NCBI RefSeq assembly: GCF_027579695.1
Contig: NC_083587.1
Span: 1,689,001 to 1,753,000 of the forward strand
DNA: 64,000 nucleotides
Direction: 5' to 3'
Origin: Neoarius graeffei
Taxonomy: Eukaryota; Chordata; Actinopteri; Siluriformes; Ariidae
This document shows positions 1 to 11,144 of the stretch, one piece after another (within the stretch, counting starts at the first letter, position 1; every line of letters begins with the position of its first letter). The notes beneath the pieces were generated by a model. The model did not search any database. It was not told where the DNA came from and saw only the letters and a program-made list of their open reading frames with translations. Position numbers and translations under genes: made by a program.

Positions 1-111
1 TGCCACATCAAATCTGGCGTACACTCTGACGTATCCCAGCAACAGGGCCACCAGCTCAATGCTGCATCTATGTTTATATGTCTATGATCAATAATTACCA
101 TAAACCTTTGA

Positions 112-149
112 TGTGTGCGTGTGTGTGTGTGTGTGGGGGGGGGGGGGGG
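112..149. repeat. (TG)n followed by poly-G
   Basis: A TG dinucleotide run passes directly into about 15 consecutive G. It is simple sequence without coding capacity. The rest of 1-232 shows nothing I can identify. Confidence 0.95.
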
Positions 150-232
150 CGCTGTGCCCCAGTACTGCTTTATGTCTAGCAATGCCCTGGGTCTGTATTC
201 ATCTTCTTAAAATTAAAAGCAGAGCATAACTT

Positions 233-304
233 GGTTCCATGGTGTAACGGTTAGCACTCTGGCCTTTGAATCCAGTCATCCAAGTCCAATTCTCAGTGGA
301 ACCT
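233..304 (+). tRNA. tRNA-Gln(UUG), degenerate, probable pseudogene
   Basis: The 72-nt stretch follows the eukaryotic tRNA-Gln pattern. The acceptor arms (233-239 and 297-303) pair perfectly, the A box region reads GTGTAACGGTTAGC, and the anticodon TTG lies at 266-268 in the loop CTTTGAA. Against it, the anticodon stem has a C-T mismatch at its base, and the T stem (CCAAG against CTCAG) has two mismatches with a changed T loop. I read it as a tRNA-derived pseudogene or the head of an old SINE. No poly-T terminator follows directly. Confidence 0.7.
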
Positions 305-766
305 TTAAACCTTTTGCCCACTTTGAATGATGGACAAAGAAATAACTTTTCTTAAAGATGAAAATGGGTCATGGCTGTGAATTTTGGTCCATGCAGTTAA
401 AAAAAATGTGTGGATTGGGTGCAACGTGGTGGCTTGGGGAGCATTAGAACAGAGCTCTGATGGTGGCAGGGTGGGGCTTGTTCTACAAATGTGGTTGTAG
501 GGTAAAATTGGATTCACCTTGCCCCTGGACCAAGCATCTGATTTTTGCCTCATAAATTACTGATTTTTGGGCAAAGCAGCTCAGTTGGGAGAGTATTTGA
601 ACGCAATATGGAAGAAATATCAGTGAAAGCTGCAAAGTCTTTCCACAAGTTTCTGAATCATTGTTGGAAGAGGACAAACTATATTCTCATCTCTGTATTT
701 TCTGCTACTAACTTGTCTGAGTACTGCAATATATCTCTGAACGTTACCCAGATTTTAGCACATTTA

Positions 767-891
767 CTGGAGTGTGAATCCATAATCTCAATCACTGTCA
801 TTTTAACGTTGATGCTAACAAGTTTGTGGCATGTTTCAGAGAATTTTGACATCACCAACCTGGAGTGTGAATCCATAATCTCAATCACTGT
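767..891 (+). repeat. Perfect 32-bp direct repeat
   Basis: The same 32 bases, beginning CTGGAGTGTGAATCC, occur at 767-798 and 860-891, 93 bp apart. No gene is recognisable in 305-1029. A short match to the 5' half of a tRNA (CAGCTCAGTTGGGAGAG, near 576-592) is too partial to call. Confidence 0.85.
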
Positions 892-1029
892 ATGAAATTC
901 TAAAATAATCATATATGTTTATGAACATTTATTCAAAAAGTTCCACAATCTGTTCAGTGTAAAACATGCCAGACCTCCTTCAAGTGATCAAACGGTACCT
1001 TGCAAATACAAGAGTGAAACCATAATTGG

Positions 1030-1337
1030 AGGTGGCACGGTGGTGTAGCAGTTAACACTGTTGCCTCATAGCCAGAATGTTCTGAGTTTGAGCCCAGTGC
1101 CCGATGGGGGCCTTTTTGTGTGGAGTATGCATGTTCTCCCTGTGCAAGTGTGGGTTTCCTCTGGGTGCTCTGGTTTCCCCCACAGTTCAGAGACATGCAG
1201 GTTAGGTTAATTGGTGGCTCTAAATTGACTGTAGGTGTGAATGTTTGTTTGTCTTTATGTGTCAGCCCTGTGATGATCTGGTGACTTGTCCAGGGTGTAC
1301 CCTACCTCTCGCCCATAGTCAGTTGGGATAGTGTAGG
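1030..1337 (+). mobile_element. V-SINE (DANA-like), old copy, 3' truncated
   Basis: The copy starts with a tRNA-related head (GGTGGCACGGTGGTGTAG). It continues through the conserved central domain of vertebrate V-SINEs (TGCATGTTCTCCC, GGTTTCCCCCACAG, GACATGCAGGTTAGG) and stops at GTCAGTTGGGATAG, before the usual tail. It is the most diverged of the full-head copies here and abuts the left inverted-repeat arm. Confidence 0.9.
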
Positions 1338-2515
1338 TATCATACCGCCATCTTCTGTCAGAACTACAATTCCCAGGCAACTTCCGTGTGACTCACGTCA
1401 CGCGTGGGCGGGATCATCTACGTCAGTCCAACATGCACGCATAAATCCAAGCGGAAGCTCTTCCATTTTGTCTCTCACGTCTAGCTTCCGATGGATCTGG
1501 ATGTATAAAGAGGCGCGCTCTCCACCCCAAAAAGACGTCTTCTTTCTTGCAAGATCCATCACTCAGCGCGATTTTCTTTCTTACCCTTGGCAAAGGTAAA
1601 CTCTAGAGTCGCGCGATCTTTAAACCCAACCTGAGTTACAACCGGTTTACTTGCATTAGAAGTGACGTCACGACTGCAGCCCAGGCAGTTAAAAGTTAAG
1701 AAGCGATTGAATCCTTTTTAACTCAAAAGCGCTGTGCATCTTATTCTGATCAGAGACTTTTCCTCACGAACGCTGCGGTTCGGACCAAGAACCCTCTGCT
1801 TTCCACGGGACCCACCCAAGTGCTCCGCTGGACCCGAAAGTTTTCTGCGCCTCCATCACGAGCGGCTCACGTGCTCCCACGGCGAGGCCCGAGACTACAC
1901 CGGCGAATAGTTCTTCATATCTTGCTAAAGGCAGGATTAAGTAAGATTTTGGCATTTGGGCATAATTAGGATAGTCTTAGGAATTTGCTTTTATTTGAAA
2001 TAGTGTGAATTTAAACCCAGGTTTATTGTTACACTGTTGAACACGCAGCGTGTTGATTTATTTTGGTTCTATGTTCTCTCAATTGTTTAATAGATAGGCT
2101 GCGCATGCTTCTCTCTTTTATTCTTTACTACTAACATATAGTTCTCATTATTATACATCTTGATGTCATTAAGATTTCAGTGGATTCAGTATGGTTATGA
2201 GCTAGTGGGTTAGCTACAGCTTCGCTTTTGTCTGCTTAGCAACACAAAGCTAATCAAGGCCTACCATGTGCTCAGCAAGCCATCAGGCCTAACAAACACA
2301 CTTTAGCTAGGCTATAGGGCCTTTCACAAACACATACTAGCAACACAAGGCTAATCTAGGCCTCCACCACGTGTAGTTAGCTACACGAGGCTAAACACAG
2401 AGCTAATCCTTTGTTCTGTTTAGATAACATTCTTTTGTTTAGCTACCAACAAGCTAGGCCTCCACCACGTGTAGTTAGCTACACGAGGCTAAACACATGG
2501 TCAAGTCCTTCACAC

Positions 2516-2518
2516 TCA

Positions 2519-2585
<67 letters not shown>
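2516..2585 (+). repeat. (CT)n(CA)n microsatellite
   Basis: About 14 CT units are followed by about 18 CA units. Open frames read through it (Leu-Ser then Thr-His repeats) are artefacts of the dinucleotide. Confidence 0.95.
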
Positions 2586-2587
<2 letters not shown>

Positions 2588-2814
2588 CACTGCTTGTATA
2601 TATTGATTTATCTTTTTATCTTTGTATAATAAATTCATTTATTAAACAAACTGTGTTTATTTGTGTGAACAACAATATCTGAAGTCCCCAATTTTCTCAA
2701 AGAATTCAAAAAGGGTGCAAATGTTATATAATATGGTAAGTGATCTTAATAATTTGGAAATGTACCATAATTTAGCTGTTTGGTAATTTATTATTAAGCA
2801 CCAGGATTAATGGT

Positions 2815-2922
2815 ATGATTCACTAAATGATTCCCTAAATGATTCATTGAACGATTCCCTAAATGATTCATTGAACAATTCCCTAAATGATTCACTGAAC
2901 GATTCACTGAACGATTCACTTC
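2815..2922 (+). repeat. Short tandem array of ATTCACTGAACG-like units
   Basis: Roughly nine units of 12 bp (forms of GATTCCCTAAAT, GATTCATTGAAC and GATTCACTGAAC) lie head to tail. They are absent or collapsed at the equivalent place in the other arm (about 7895-7945), so this array expanded after the two arms diverged. Confidence 0.75.
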
Positions 2923-3078
2923 AAATGAGAGTGATTCTATGGTATGATTCAATTCAAACGAGTCAAATTAAATGATTCAATGGGATTGATTCATTTTAAT
3001 TATTGACCTTCAAAATTTAATGAGACTGATTTAACGAGATTGATCACTTAATATCAATAATTAACTGATTGCACCCAC

Positions 3079-3139
3079 AATAGGCTCCAGCTTGCTTGTG
3101 ACCCTGCACAGGATAAGCAGTTACAGATAATGGATGGAA
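3079..3139 (+). mobile_element. V-SINE 3' end fragment
   Basis: The sequence AATAGGCTCCAGCTTGC and the following GACCCTGCACAGGATAAGC match the 3' segment of the V-SINEs at 7405 and 38432. Head and central domain are missing. The following 3140-3690 shows no gene. Confidence 0.75.
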
Positions 3140-3689
3140 ACTGTAATTGGCTGTGCCCCTAGAACCAATCCAGAGTGATAACTGCCCATCAATGTGTAAC
3201 TCACATGTACCTTCTGTTGCCACACTGGATTTTGTGGGTTGGGCTGCGAATGACCTCAAGTTCTGATCAGATTCTGTGCACTTTAAATAACAAACATCTG
3301 AGTCAGACCCCTCAGAATGAAATAGTGGTCAACTGGTGAATTCTCACTGCAGACTTTCTAGAAAAGCAGTCAACTAATGATTGTATTATTTAGTGGTGAA
3401 TAAGAGAAGAGAAGATACAAAGAAGAAGACCATCTGTCTTTTTGTCAAAAATGATACCTTCACAATGGCTACTACCTTCCTGAATCCTTTGGTAAGTGCT
3501 ATTTTTTGGAGTGGTTTTGTGTGATTCAAGCAACTAAAGATACATTTTAGAGTTTATTAAATTAAAGTTACTTTCAAAATGAAGAAAAATTAGATGAATT
3601 GAAAAAGGAGCACTGATTTTGAAGAGATTCATAAGTGCTTCTCTTTGAGGCAATCTCATGTGTGTATTTGAATTTCCTGTGTCCTGCAA

Positions 3690-3910
3690 TCAGTTGTGTT
3701 ATTTCACTGACACATTCAGATACAAGGAATCCATTGACATTTTGTGAAAACTGGAGAATCTCTTGTTTTGGACAACATTTCCATCAACAGAAAAAGGTTT
3801 CTCTTGTCCTGAAAGCAACACAACTTGTAAAGGATGAAACTAGCCAGTACAGGGATTGAACCTGTCACTTTGGCATTATTAGCGCCACACTCTAACCAAC
3901 TGAACAAGAC
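3690..3910 (-). mobile_element. tRNA-Ile-headed SINE-like repeat
   Basis: On the minus strand, 3910-3842 reads like tRNA-Ile: GTTCAGTTGGTTAGAGTG, an anticodon loop CTAATAA (anticodon AAT), and a T arm GGTTCAATCC. The acceptor halves do not pair, so it is not a working tRNA. The downstream body (3841-3690) recurs at 4541-4712 with the same order of blocks (CAAGGAAT, ACATTTTGTGAAA, GGAGAATCTCTTGTTTTGG). A tRNA head plus a body found more than once suggests a SINE with a pol III promoter. I cannot name the family. Confidence 0.6.
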
Positions 3911-4540
3911 AAAAATGCATATGGCTGCTGAGGAACTCCGCTAAATAGTGATGAGGTGGTGACTTTTCCTTGTACAGATGTCTTTTCTCTTGATTATTGT
4001 TTTGAAGCCCTCAGTTCGACCCACTCACAGATTTACACAGGGGGATGAAAATCCCAACATCTAGTCAGAAAAACTTGTTCAACCTATTGAGCAAAGTCAG
4101 CTTGGATACCTTTAACAATGTGAAAGAACGATGCATATCTACCTTCCCTTCTTCAACATGGTGGTCCAAAAGCCACCATGTGCTCTGAAGAACCACTTCT
4201 CTCCAACCTCATCCCAATTGCTCTCACTGAACAATGAAACAACATCTGCTTCCTGAAACGTGCATCAAAAAATGAGAAGCAGGCCAAGGATCCCATATCA
4301 GGAAATTAGGCAGTTTTAAAAGACTGGAGCCTTGAAGATCATCTACTTAAATCTTCTTATCCATGGGATTCAAAGACACTCACCAAGAATCAATAATGGC
4401 TTCTGGCCAACTGTCAATTTAAAAAAAAAAAATTGCTTCCTCAGTAATGGTCCCAGAAAGAAATAACATTGGCAGTAACCACAGTTCAGGAACCTGTTTG
4501 ATGCCTGCTTTTTTTGCGAAGCAGCAAACATTTGTGTGCA

Positions 4541-4712
4541 ATCAGTTGAGTTGTTTCAATGGCACGTTTGGATACAAGGAATTGATTGACATTTTGTGAA
4601 ACAACTGGAGAATCTCTTGTTTTGGACAACACTTCCCTCAACAGGAAAAGGCTTCTCCTGTCCTGAAAACAACACAACCAAGAAAGGATGGAACTGGCCA
4701 GTACAGGGATGC
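4541..4712 (-). mobile_element. Second copy of the tRNA-Ile-headed repeat, head truncated
   Basis: About 85% like 3690-3850. It keeps the body and the last ~20 nt of the tRNA head (GGCCAGTACAGGGAT on the plus strand), then switches abruptly to L2-like sequence. The spacer 3911-4540 shows no recognisable gene. Confidence 0.6.
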
Positions 4713-4755
4713 TTTTATGGCTGAGGACTACAGTTGACTTGTTAACTATAAGCAC
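4711..4755 (+). mobile_element. Small L2 3'UTR fragment
   Basis: GCTTTTATGGCTGAGG and CAGTTGACTTG match the 3' untranslated region of the L2 element at about 57987-58022. It is too short to say more. Confidence 0.5.
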
Positions 4756-4989
4756 CCTTATTGCACCTTGGAAAAATTGACACGTGACGACCAATAATTG
4801 TACATTGTTGAAGACAAATTAAGTACTGACCATGTAAACAGAGTTTTGAGATGTGTCGGTACATGTGGAAACAGTAAATATGTAAATGTGTTGGTGATAT
4901 GTAAACAGAGTCTTGAGATATATTGGTGAGATGTAAATGGAGTCTTGCAATATCTTGATAAACATGTGATGTTGGATATGGAGTGCTCA

Positions 4990-5840
4990 ATCTCCTTTCG
5001 GAATGACAACCAGTCAGCTTTCCATAGGTTAAACCTTCTGCGGGTAGGGATGGTTGTTGCTTGGAGTGCAGATCTGACTGTGATGGCAATTGGTCGGTGC
5101 TGGGTATGAGGGATGGGATCCAGGACTTCCTTCACACTTCTGGAAGCGATTTTGCTGCTCACACAGGCAAGGTCTGGGTTATATCCCTGTTTCCATCTGG
5201 TGCTGTGGAAATACTTGGGTAGTTTGTCATTGTGGATTAGTGTCAGGTGTTTAGACTCAAGCTAGATTTCAACTCCATCTTGGTTGTTGCTCTCATAGCC
5301 CCATGATGTGCTGTGGGCATTGAAGTTGCTGATGTGGAATCTCCTTTTGCATCTTTCTGGTAGTTCTGGGTGAATAAAGGTGGTTGGGGGTGGATTGTAC
5401 ACAGATGTAACAGAGATGTTTGGGAGGGCAACTGTGATGGTTTCCATATGCCCCTCCATGGTGTGGGTACAGACTTCCTCAATCTTGAGGTTTGGTCAGC
5501 TGAAAACGGCTGATCCGTACTGTCTGTGTCAGATCTCTGCAACCAGTTTCATTCCAGGGATGACAGGTCAATGTTGTGCAGGGCCGATGTGGGGTTCCTG
5601 CATGCACGGTATGTCAAAACGGTTGGCCATTGTTGCCAGTATGTCTGCCTTGCATCTGGAGAAACCTTTGATGTTGATTGAGATGATTGACAGTGCAGGC
5701 CCGGTGAGGGGCAGGTGCTTGTGGCACTGTCGGGATTTAGCATGTGTCTTCATCGTTTGATTGCGTGGGTAAGTATACAGAGATTGGCCTACTGGCAGTA
5801 TCAGATTAGAAAGTCCTGCTGAGTCCTTCCATCTCATTCA
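4990..5840 (-). pseudogene. LINE apurinic endonuclease remnant (I/Jockey-like, Nimb-like)
   Basis: Minus-strand frames give, in order, an endonuclease start (ISINIKGFSRCKADIL, then MQEPHIGP at the usual Q-E-T position), a central part (METITVALPNISVTSVYNPP) and the phosphodiesterase signature region NFNAHSTSWGYES, where the expected GDFNAHH is changed. The frames differ, so several frameshifts separate them. A further minus-strand frame (4758-5162) carries what may be the C-terminal part. No reverse transcriptase is found. The DFNAH-SWGY form is typical of I/Jockey-group endonucleases; the family name is inference. Minus-strand frames at 5840-6121 may be ORF1 remnants but show no domain I know. 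Confidence 0.6.
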
Positions 5841-6520
5841 GCCAGCGTTTCCCAGGCTGCACCGTGGGGAGGTTTCTGTATCCGCAGCCCAATTCAGAAC
5901 TGGCCAGGCACCTCCATGATTCCCTGTGGCTAGCTTCCTTGTCGTATTTGGTCGACATATTTGACAGACTGAATAGTTTGAATCTGTCTTTGCAAGGCCG
6001 AGATTCCAATATGTTGGTCCTTGCTGACAAAGTGGATGCTTTCATCCAAAAACTTGTCCTCTGGCATGACTGCATAATTGTCTGAAATTGTGACGTTTCC
6101 CAGCCTCACAGACTTCATCACTGAGGCATGCGGCCGTGATTTCTCCTCTATTTTTCAATCAGCTGCAGAACACCTGTCTGAGCTTAAAGTGCATATCACA
6201 GGTAAATTCAGGAGCAAGATCAATGTAATTCTCCTATTTTATATTAAACTTTGGTCAAATATCTGTAACATTCTGCATTCTCTGCAATTTTTTTACCCTG
6301 CGCAATGCCAGAAAAATTCAGTTGAAATCAAGCCATTTGAGGCAAATTGGTCCGCCTCTGAAAAAACTTGGCATTTGAATTTCCCGGCAAACACTGATTT
6401 TCGTGACATCATCTGCGGGACGCCTCCCTCTGAATCCTACGTCAGCGCTGGTTTGTTTATGAGAAAACGACCTGGTGGTTTTCTGCAAATTTCTTCAACG
6501 TTATTGCGTAATTATTAAAA

Positions 6521-6660
6521 TGGTTAACAGATGTATCATAGGAGGGTGTAGCAACACCAATCTTGATGGGATTAGTACTCATCGTTTCCCAAAAGACCAG
6601 ACAATGAGAGAGAAATGGGAGCGCTTGGTCTACACAGGCTGTGCACTGAAACCGTGCAAA
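6521..6660 (+). pseudogene. THAP domain N-terminus (P-element/THAP-type fragment)
   Basis: From the ATG at 6521 the frame reads MVNRCIIGGCSNTN, then GISTHRFPKDQTMREKW. This is the first half of a THAP zinc finger: a C-x4-C pair, the HRFPKD motif and the conserved W. The second half (the Cys/His pair) is lost and the frame ends at 6693. Upstream, 6361-6520 is moderately GC-rich with GTGACATCATC, like a promoter or 5'UTR. THAP domains bind DNA in P-type transposases and host THAP proteins; this piece alone is not functional. Confidence 0.65.
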
Positions 6661-6818
6661 GCTCACGCAGTCTGCTCCTGCTTCTGCAGATAACGTCACG
6701 AATCTGGCTCCAGACTCCCTTGCGATTTTTCCAGACGCGTTTTGTTATTTAATTTTTTTCTGCTGTAGACAGATGGCCTTGTGCAAAATTACCCTTCTGG
6801 AAGAGTGTGTAAAGGGGC

Positions 6819-7235
6819 ATGCTTTCTTATAAAAAAAAAAACACGAAGTTGGTCCAGAATATGCCCTTTAAGCAGCAGTTAGTTTCTTATTTCAAGGAGG
6901 ACTACCAGTCATTTTCATGGGTTTGGGACTCATTCGTTTGTACCGCAAACGATTTGTCACTGCAAATGCAAGAGCAGCTTAATGAGCTGAAGAGTGACAG
7001 CAGGCTGAAGCACCTTTTTAGCACCTGTTCTCTTACATCCTTCTGGGTAACACTGATGCAGGAGTACCCCCAGCTCTGTGACATTGCCTTAAAAATTCTC
7101 CCACCTTTTGTGTCAACATACTTGTGTGATGCAGGCTTTTCAAAACTGACCACACTCAAAACTAAGTATGGCAATCATGCACAGATTGAGGATGACCTGA
7201 GGCTTTGTTTAACTAAAATTGAGCTGAAAATTTGA
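6819..7235 (+). pseudogene. hAT transposase C-terminus (ZBED5/SCAND3-like)
   Basis: This 138-codon frame ends like the ZBED5-type hAT proteins. It has FWVTLMQEYPQLCDIALKIL, then LPPFVSTYLCDAGFSKLTTL with KTKYGNHAQIEDDLRLCL, which is the dimerisation domain at the extreme C-terminus, ending at the TGA. The N-terminal BED finger and catalytic core are missing. The region after it (7236-7392) contains a fish repeat motif (GGATTTTCATGAAAATTTT) but no gene. Confidence 0.75.
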
Positions 7236-7404
7236 GAACTCTGCCAAACAAAGTAGGCTCATATGTCACACTAAGATGTTTGTTAACACTACCTCTGGTA
7301 CTCTGGTAGAGTGTGTTTGTTCATTCATGTATTTGTTAGCAACTTTGCAGAACAAAATGTACAGACGGATTTTCATGAAAATTTTACGAGATACGTGTCT
7401 TGGC

Positions 7405-7754
7405 GGGGTGGCACGGTGGTGTAGTGGTTAGCGCTGTTGCCTCACAGCAAGAAGGTCCTGGGTTTGAGCCCCATGGCCAGCGAGGGCCTTTCTGTGTGGA
7501 GTCTGCATGTTCTCCCCATGTCCGTGTGGGTTTCCTCCGGGTGCTCCGGTTTCCCCCAAAGACATGCAGGTTAGGTTAACTGGTGACTCTAAAATTGACC
7601 GTAGGTGTGAATGGCTGTCTGTGTCTATGTGTCAGCCCTGTGATGACCTGGCGACTTGTCCAGGGTGTACCCCACCTTTCGCCCATAGTCAGCTGGGATA
7701 GGCTCCAGCTTGCCTGCGACCCTGTAGAAGGATAAAGCGGCTAGAGATAATGAG
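7405..7754 (+). mobile_element. V-SINE with 12-bp target duplication
   Basis: A full-length copy: tRNA-related head, central domain, and 3' part ending AAGCGGCTAGAGATAATGAG. It is flanked by the direct repeat ACGTGTCTTGGC (7393-7404 and 7755-7766), which marks LINE-type target-primed insertion. It lies just inside the right inverted-repeat arm. Confidence 0.93.
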
Positions 7755-7869
7755 ACGTGTCTTGGCCCAATGAAGAACTTAAATTTTGGAGGTGATCCAG
7801 AACCGGGTCTGGATCCATTAATTTTTAAAAGGATATAGGGCTGTAGGTGTATTATGTTTATGTGTATGT

Positions 7870-9440
7870 AGATTGGTGTTAAGTGATCAATCATTAATAA
7901 TTAAATTGAATCAATCCCATTGAATCATTTAAATTGAATCAGTCTCATTAATTAATACCATTAATTTTGGTGCTTAATAATAAATTACCAAACAGCTAAA
8001 TTATGGTATATTCCAAATTATTATGGTCACTTACCAAGCTGCAGCTAATAGTATTCATATAAACCTTAGAATTCTTTTGAGATTTGGGCAACTTCCAGAA
8101 ATATCGGAACATCAGACAAACACACACAGTTTCAATGATAATGGAATTTATTATAACAAAGATAAAATTGAATAACAGCAGATGAAATCTTCAGCAGTGG
8201 GTGTGAGTGTGTGTAAGCCAAAGGATTAGCTCTGTGTGCTAACTAGACAAAGGAAGGCTAGCTAACGTGCTTTTGAGGCCTAGTGGCCACGTGGTTGTGT
8301 GTGAGCGTGTATGTATGTGTGATAACAACAATTAAATGTTAACAATTAAAATACATTCAAATGGTCATCCGTGATATATGTGGATTTGAATGTGGGCACG
8401 GGGGAGTGCGCTATAAAGGTTGAATTGAATCAGGACTTAGAATATCATCTAAAGTTGAGACAGACCTCGTGATAAAGAACAAAGGAGGGGGGAGGGGTCT
8501 CCATGTGTTTCCTTACAGAACAAAGAGAGTTAGCTTTGGTTTGCTAGCTAAAGTGTGTGTGAGGCCTAGTGTGTGTGTGACCACGTGTTGAAGCCTGGTC
8601 CCTGGGGACAAAGGGCTTCCCTAGACAGCTAACCCACTAGCTTTATAGTATTATTAAATCTCCTGAAATCTTGATGAGGTCGATATATGTATAAGAATGA
8701 AATTAGTGTTAGAGAGGGAAAAGAGGCATGCACAACCTATCTATTAAACAATTGAGAGATTAAATCAAAATCGAACAATCATACAGTGTACACAAACCGT
8801 TCCTGAGTTTAAAATTCGCACTACCTCAATAAAGCAAAATTCCTGAAACTAGCTTTATTACTATGCCCAAAAGAATGCCAAGTCTTACTTCCGTATTTCG
8901 CCCTTCTGCAGAGGGCCGAGAATTTTTGGAGAAGGTGACTTTCACAGGAGCTCCTGAGAAGAAAATCTGTGAAAAACAGAGAATTCTTGGAGAAACTTTG
9001 TAGCTCATGGGAAGAAAAATCTCTGTAGAAACAAGGTGTACAGCTTTATTGAAGAGGTCCAGCCGCTTCTTTGTCTTCAGACTAAAAACCACCTGGGCTG
9101 CAGTTTTGCACATGCTGATGAGGAACAGATGAAACCGGTTATATTCAAGTTGAGTCAAAATCGCGCGATTCTCGAGTCTACCATGGCCAAAGGTAAGTAA
9201 AAGAAACAGCGCGAAACTCTGATTCTAGACAAAAAGACGTTTAATCTAGTTTGCTCGGCCGAGCGGATCTCTCTGTGTCCAGACGGATTGAAGTCCAGAC
9301 GGAAAAGAGAAAGAAGGAAGCGTTGTTCAGTTGCTTATAGAATTGTAGAGGAAGTGACGTAGATGATCCCGCCCATGCGTGACGTAGGTCAACGCGGAAG
9401 TTGGCTGATGGGAAATGTAGTTTCTTAAAGAGACGGGCTG
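7870..9440 (-). repeat. Right arm of the long inverted repeat
   Basis: Reverse-complement counterpart of 1345-3060. It holds the same promoter-like outer end (GTGACGTAGATGATCCCGCC, 9354), GGCCAAAGGTAAG (9185) and an AT-rich inner end (AAGTGATCAATC, 7879). On its own strand the order is GC-rich start, AT-rich end, as in the left arm. Apart from AT-rich sequence I see no coding content. The outer flank (9441-9608) is AT-rich with short AAT runs. Confidence 0.6.
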
Positions 9441-9608
9441 TTGTTGTTCCTAGACAGACTGTACCTACAGGGCAAAATTGAACATTTTCAGTCTCAGACT
9501 GTTGTCTAACATTGTAATAATACAATAATACACAGCAATAAAAAACAGCCCAATAATAATAATAGCTTATCTATCTTTTTTTTGGGGGGGTGGGCTCAAA
9601 GTACACTT

Positions 9609-9930
9609 GGGCGGCACGGTCGTGTAGTGGTTAGGACGGTCACCTCACAGCAAGAAGGTTCTGGGTTCGAACCCAGCAGCCGGCGAGGGCCTTTCTGTGT
9701 GGAGTTTGCATGTTCTCCCCGTGTCTGCGTGGGTTTCCTCCGGATGCTCTGGTTTCCCCCACAATCCAAAGACATGCAATTAGGTTGACATGGGGCGGCC
9801 TTGGGCTGAGGTGCCCTTGAGCAGGGTACCTGACCCCTGACTGCTCCCCGGGTGCTCTGGTGTGGCTGCCCACTGCTCTGAGTGTGTGTGTGTGTTCACT
9901 GCTACACACACTGTGAATGCACTGCTGCTT
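9609..9930 (+). mobile_element. V-SINE variant with a different 3' half
   Basis: Head and central domain match the other V-SINEs as far as CAAAGACATGCAATTAGG (9769). It then continues into an unrelated 3' part (GGGCTGAGGTGCCCTTGAGC, then GGGTGCTCTGGTGTGGCTGC and a GT run) that recurs widely in fish genomes. It is thus a second subfamily sharing the 5' and central modules. The following 9931-10322 is AT-rich and empty. Confidence 0.85.
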
Positions 9931-10555
9931 TTTGGCAGCTGGCAATGACAGCAGACCATCACAGATATCACTCACATGCTGTATATTCACAACTTGTCAC
10001 TATTTCAAGTATATTTGTAGTTGATACAAGTATTTTAAATGTATTTTATATAAAGCGCATCATAATTTCTGTCATTTTAACCAAGGTAGTTTACAATTCT
10101 GTATTGTATACTTTTAAATGATGACCGTGCAGAATTATAAATTGTAAAACGCAGTTTTGATTCTTCATGATATACATATCCTAGTTTATGTCCTTTACAA
10201 ACATACGAAGGAACTTACATCTGCTGTTACACTATTACAATATTTAAATACTTATATCTCTATTTTAGTGTTGTTTTCAAGTATCTATATTTCTTTTCAA
10301 TTATTTTCCTATTGATTTTACTCACTACATCACGGGCGATTACTCTAAGACAACGAGGGAGGCTCAGCCTCCTCTAAAAATGACGAACATCGTGTAGGAT
10401 GAATTGCGCTAGGCTTATGTTATAGCCGACCTTATAACATTACTATTTCAGATCCAGAATCATAGAAATATATGTGCTCAACCCACTACAGTGCGAAATC
10501 ATTCCCTTATAACTTTAATGTGTGTGTGAGTTTTTCCCCCTCGTGACAGCGCAAT

Positions 10556-10790
10556 GCAGCCCAGCCTCAGTGGACTTCAATGGCATTTGGGAGCTCTGCA
10601 CTTTCAATCTCAAAATGCAAGACGATTATTGGACAAATACTGCGAAAACGCCCGCCCACGGAGTCCCACGGACTCCCAGCCTCAGTGGACTTCAATGGCA
10701 TTTGGGAGCTATGCGCTTTTCAATCTCAAAATGCAAGACGGTTATTGGACAAATACTGTGAAAATGCCCACCTATGGACTCCAAGCCTCA
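10556..10790 (+). repeat. Tandem duplication of ~120 bp in a hAT 5' region
   Basis: Two copies of a ~120-bp unit (AGCCTCAGTGGACTTCAATG ... GGACAAATACTG) lie head to tail at about 10560 and 10680, a few percent diverged. They lie upstream of the transposase start, where they could duplicate promoter or transposase-binding sequence. Confidence 0.85.
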
Positions 10791-11144
10791 CATTGGAGGG
10801 ACATGGCAGTTTCCGCGAGGAGACTGGTGATTGGTGAAAGCGGCCGGATATTTTCTTTGATTGACAGCTCATTTCAACTATAGACAGGCAGCGGTGAATT
10901 TCAGTTCAGTCCCATGCGGATTCGCAAGTGCTGTGGTGTATTGTAAGAGATCAGCTTACATTTCAATTTCATTCATTACATGCGGTTTCTACCAGCTTTT
11001 TTAGTTTGTATATATTTTCATTGTAAATAAAGTGTAAATATAGTGTTGTCAAGTTTGCTATCTTAGTTCCAGAAATTTCATTTATTTGAGTGACTGAACT
11101 TGAACTTGAGGGGGCTAGTCAGCTAGCAAGAAAGCTGCACACGG

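Larger units (their letters stand above)
1345..3060 (+). repeat. Left arm of a long inverted repeat (unclassified repeat family)
   Basis: This stretch matches the reverse complement of about 7870-9440 in the same order. Shared blocks include GGGCGGGATCATCTACGTCA (1410), a TCGCGCGAT block near 1612, CTCAATTGTTTAATAGATAG (2078), GCTAGTGGGTTAGCT (2202), a TATAATAAATTC poly(A)-like block (2625) and GATTGATCACTTAA (3040). Identity is patchy, perhaps 70% by eye. The outer part is GC-rich and promoter-like (GGGCGG, TGACGTCA, TATAAAGAGG); the inner part is AT-rich. I find no reading frame I recognise. Internal simple repeats are annotated separately. It could be one end of a large transposon or an independent copy of a non-coding repeat. 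Confidence 0.6.

Noticed and set aside
566-600. tRNA-Phe gene
   Set aside because: Only a ~17-nt D-arm-like match; anticodon and T arms absent.
2411-2682. Two plus-strand frames with Ser-Leu and His-Thr runs
   Set aside because: Translation of the (CT)n(CA)n microsatellite.
1345-9440. Inverted arms as LTRs of one retrotransposon
   Set aside because: LTRs are direct, not inverted; no TG..CA ends, primer site or polypurine tract at the inner edges.
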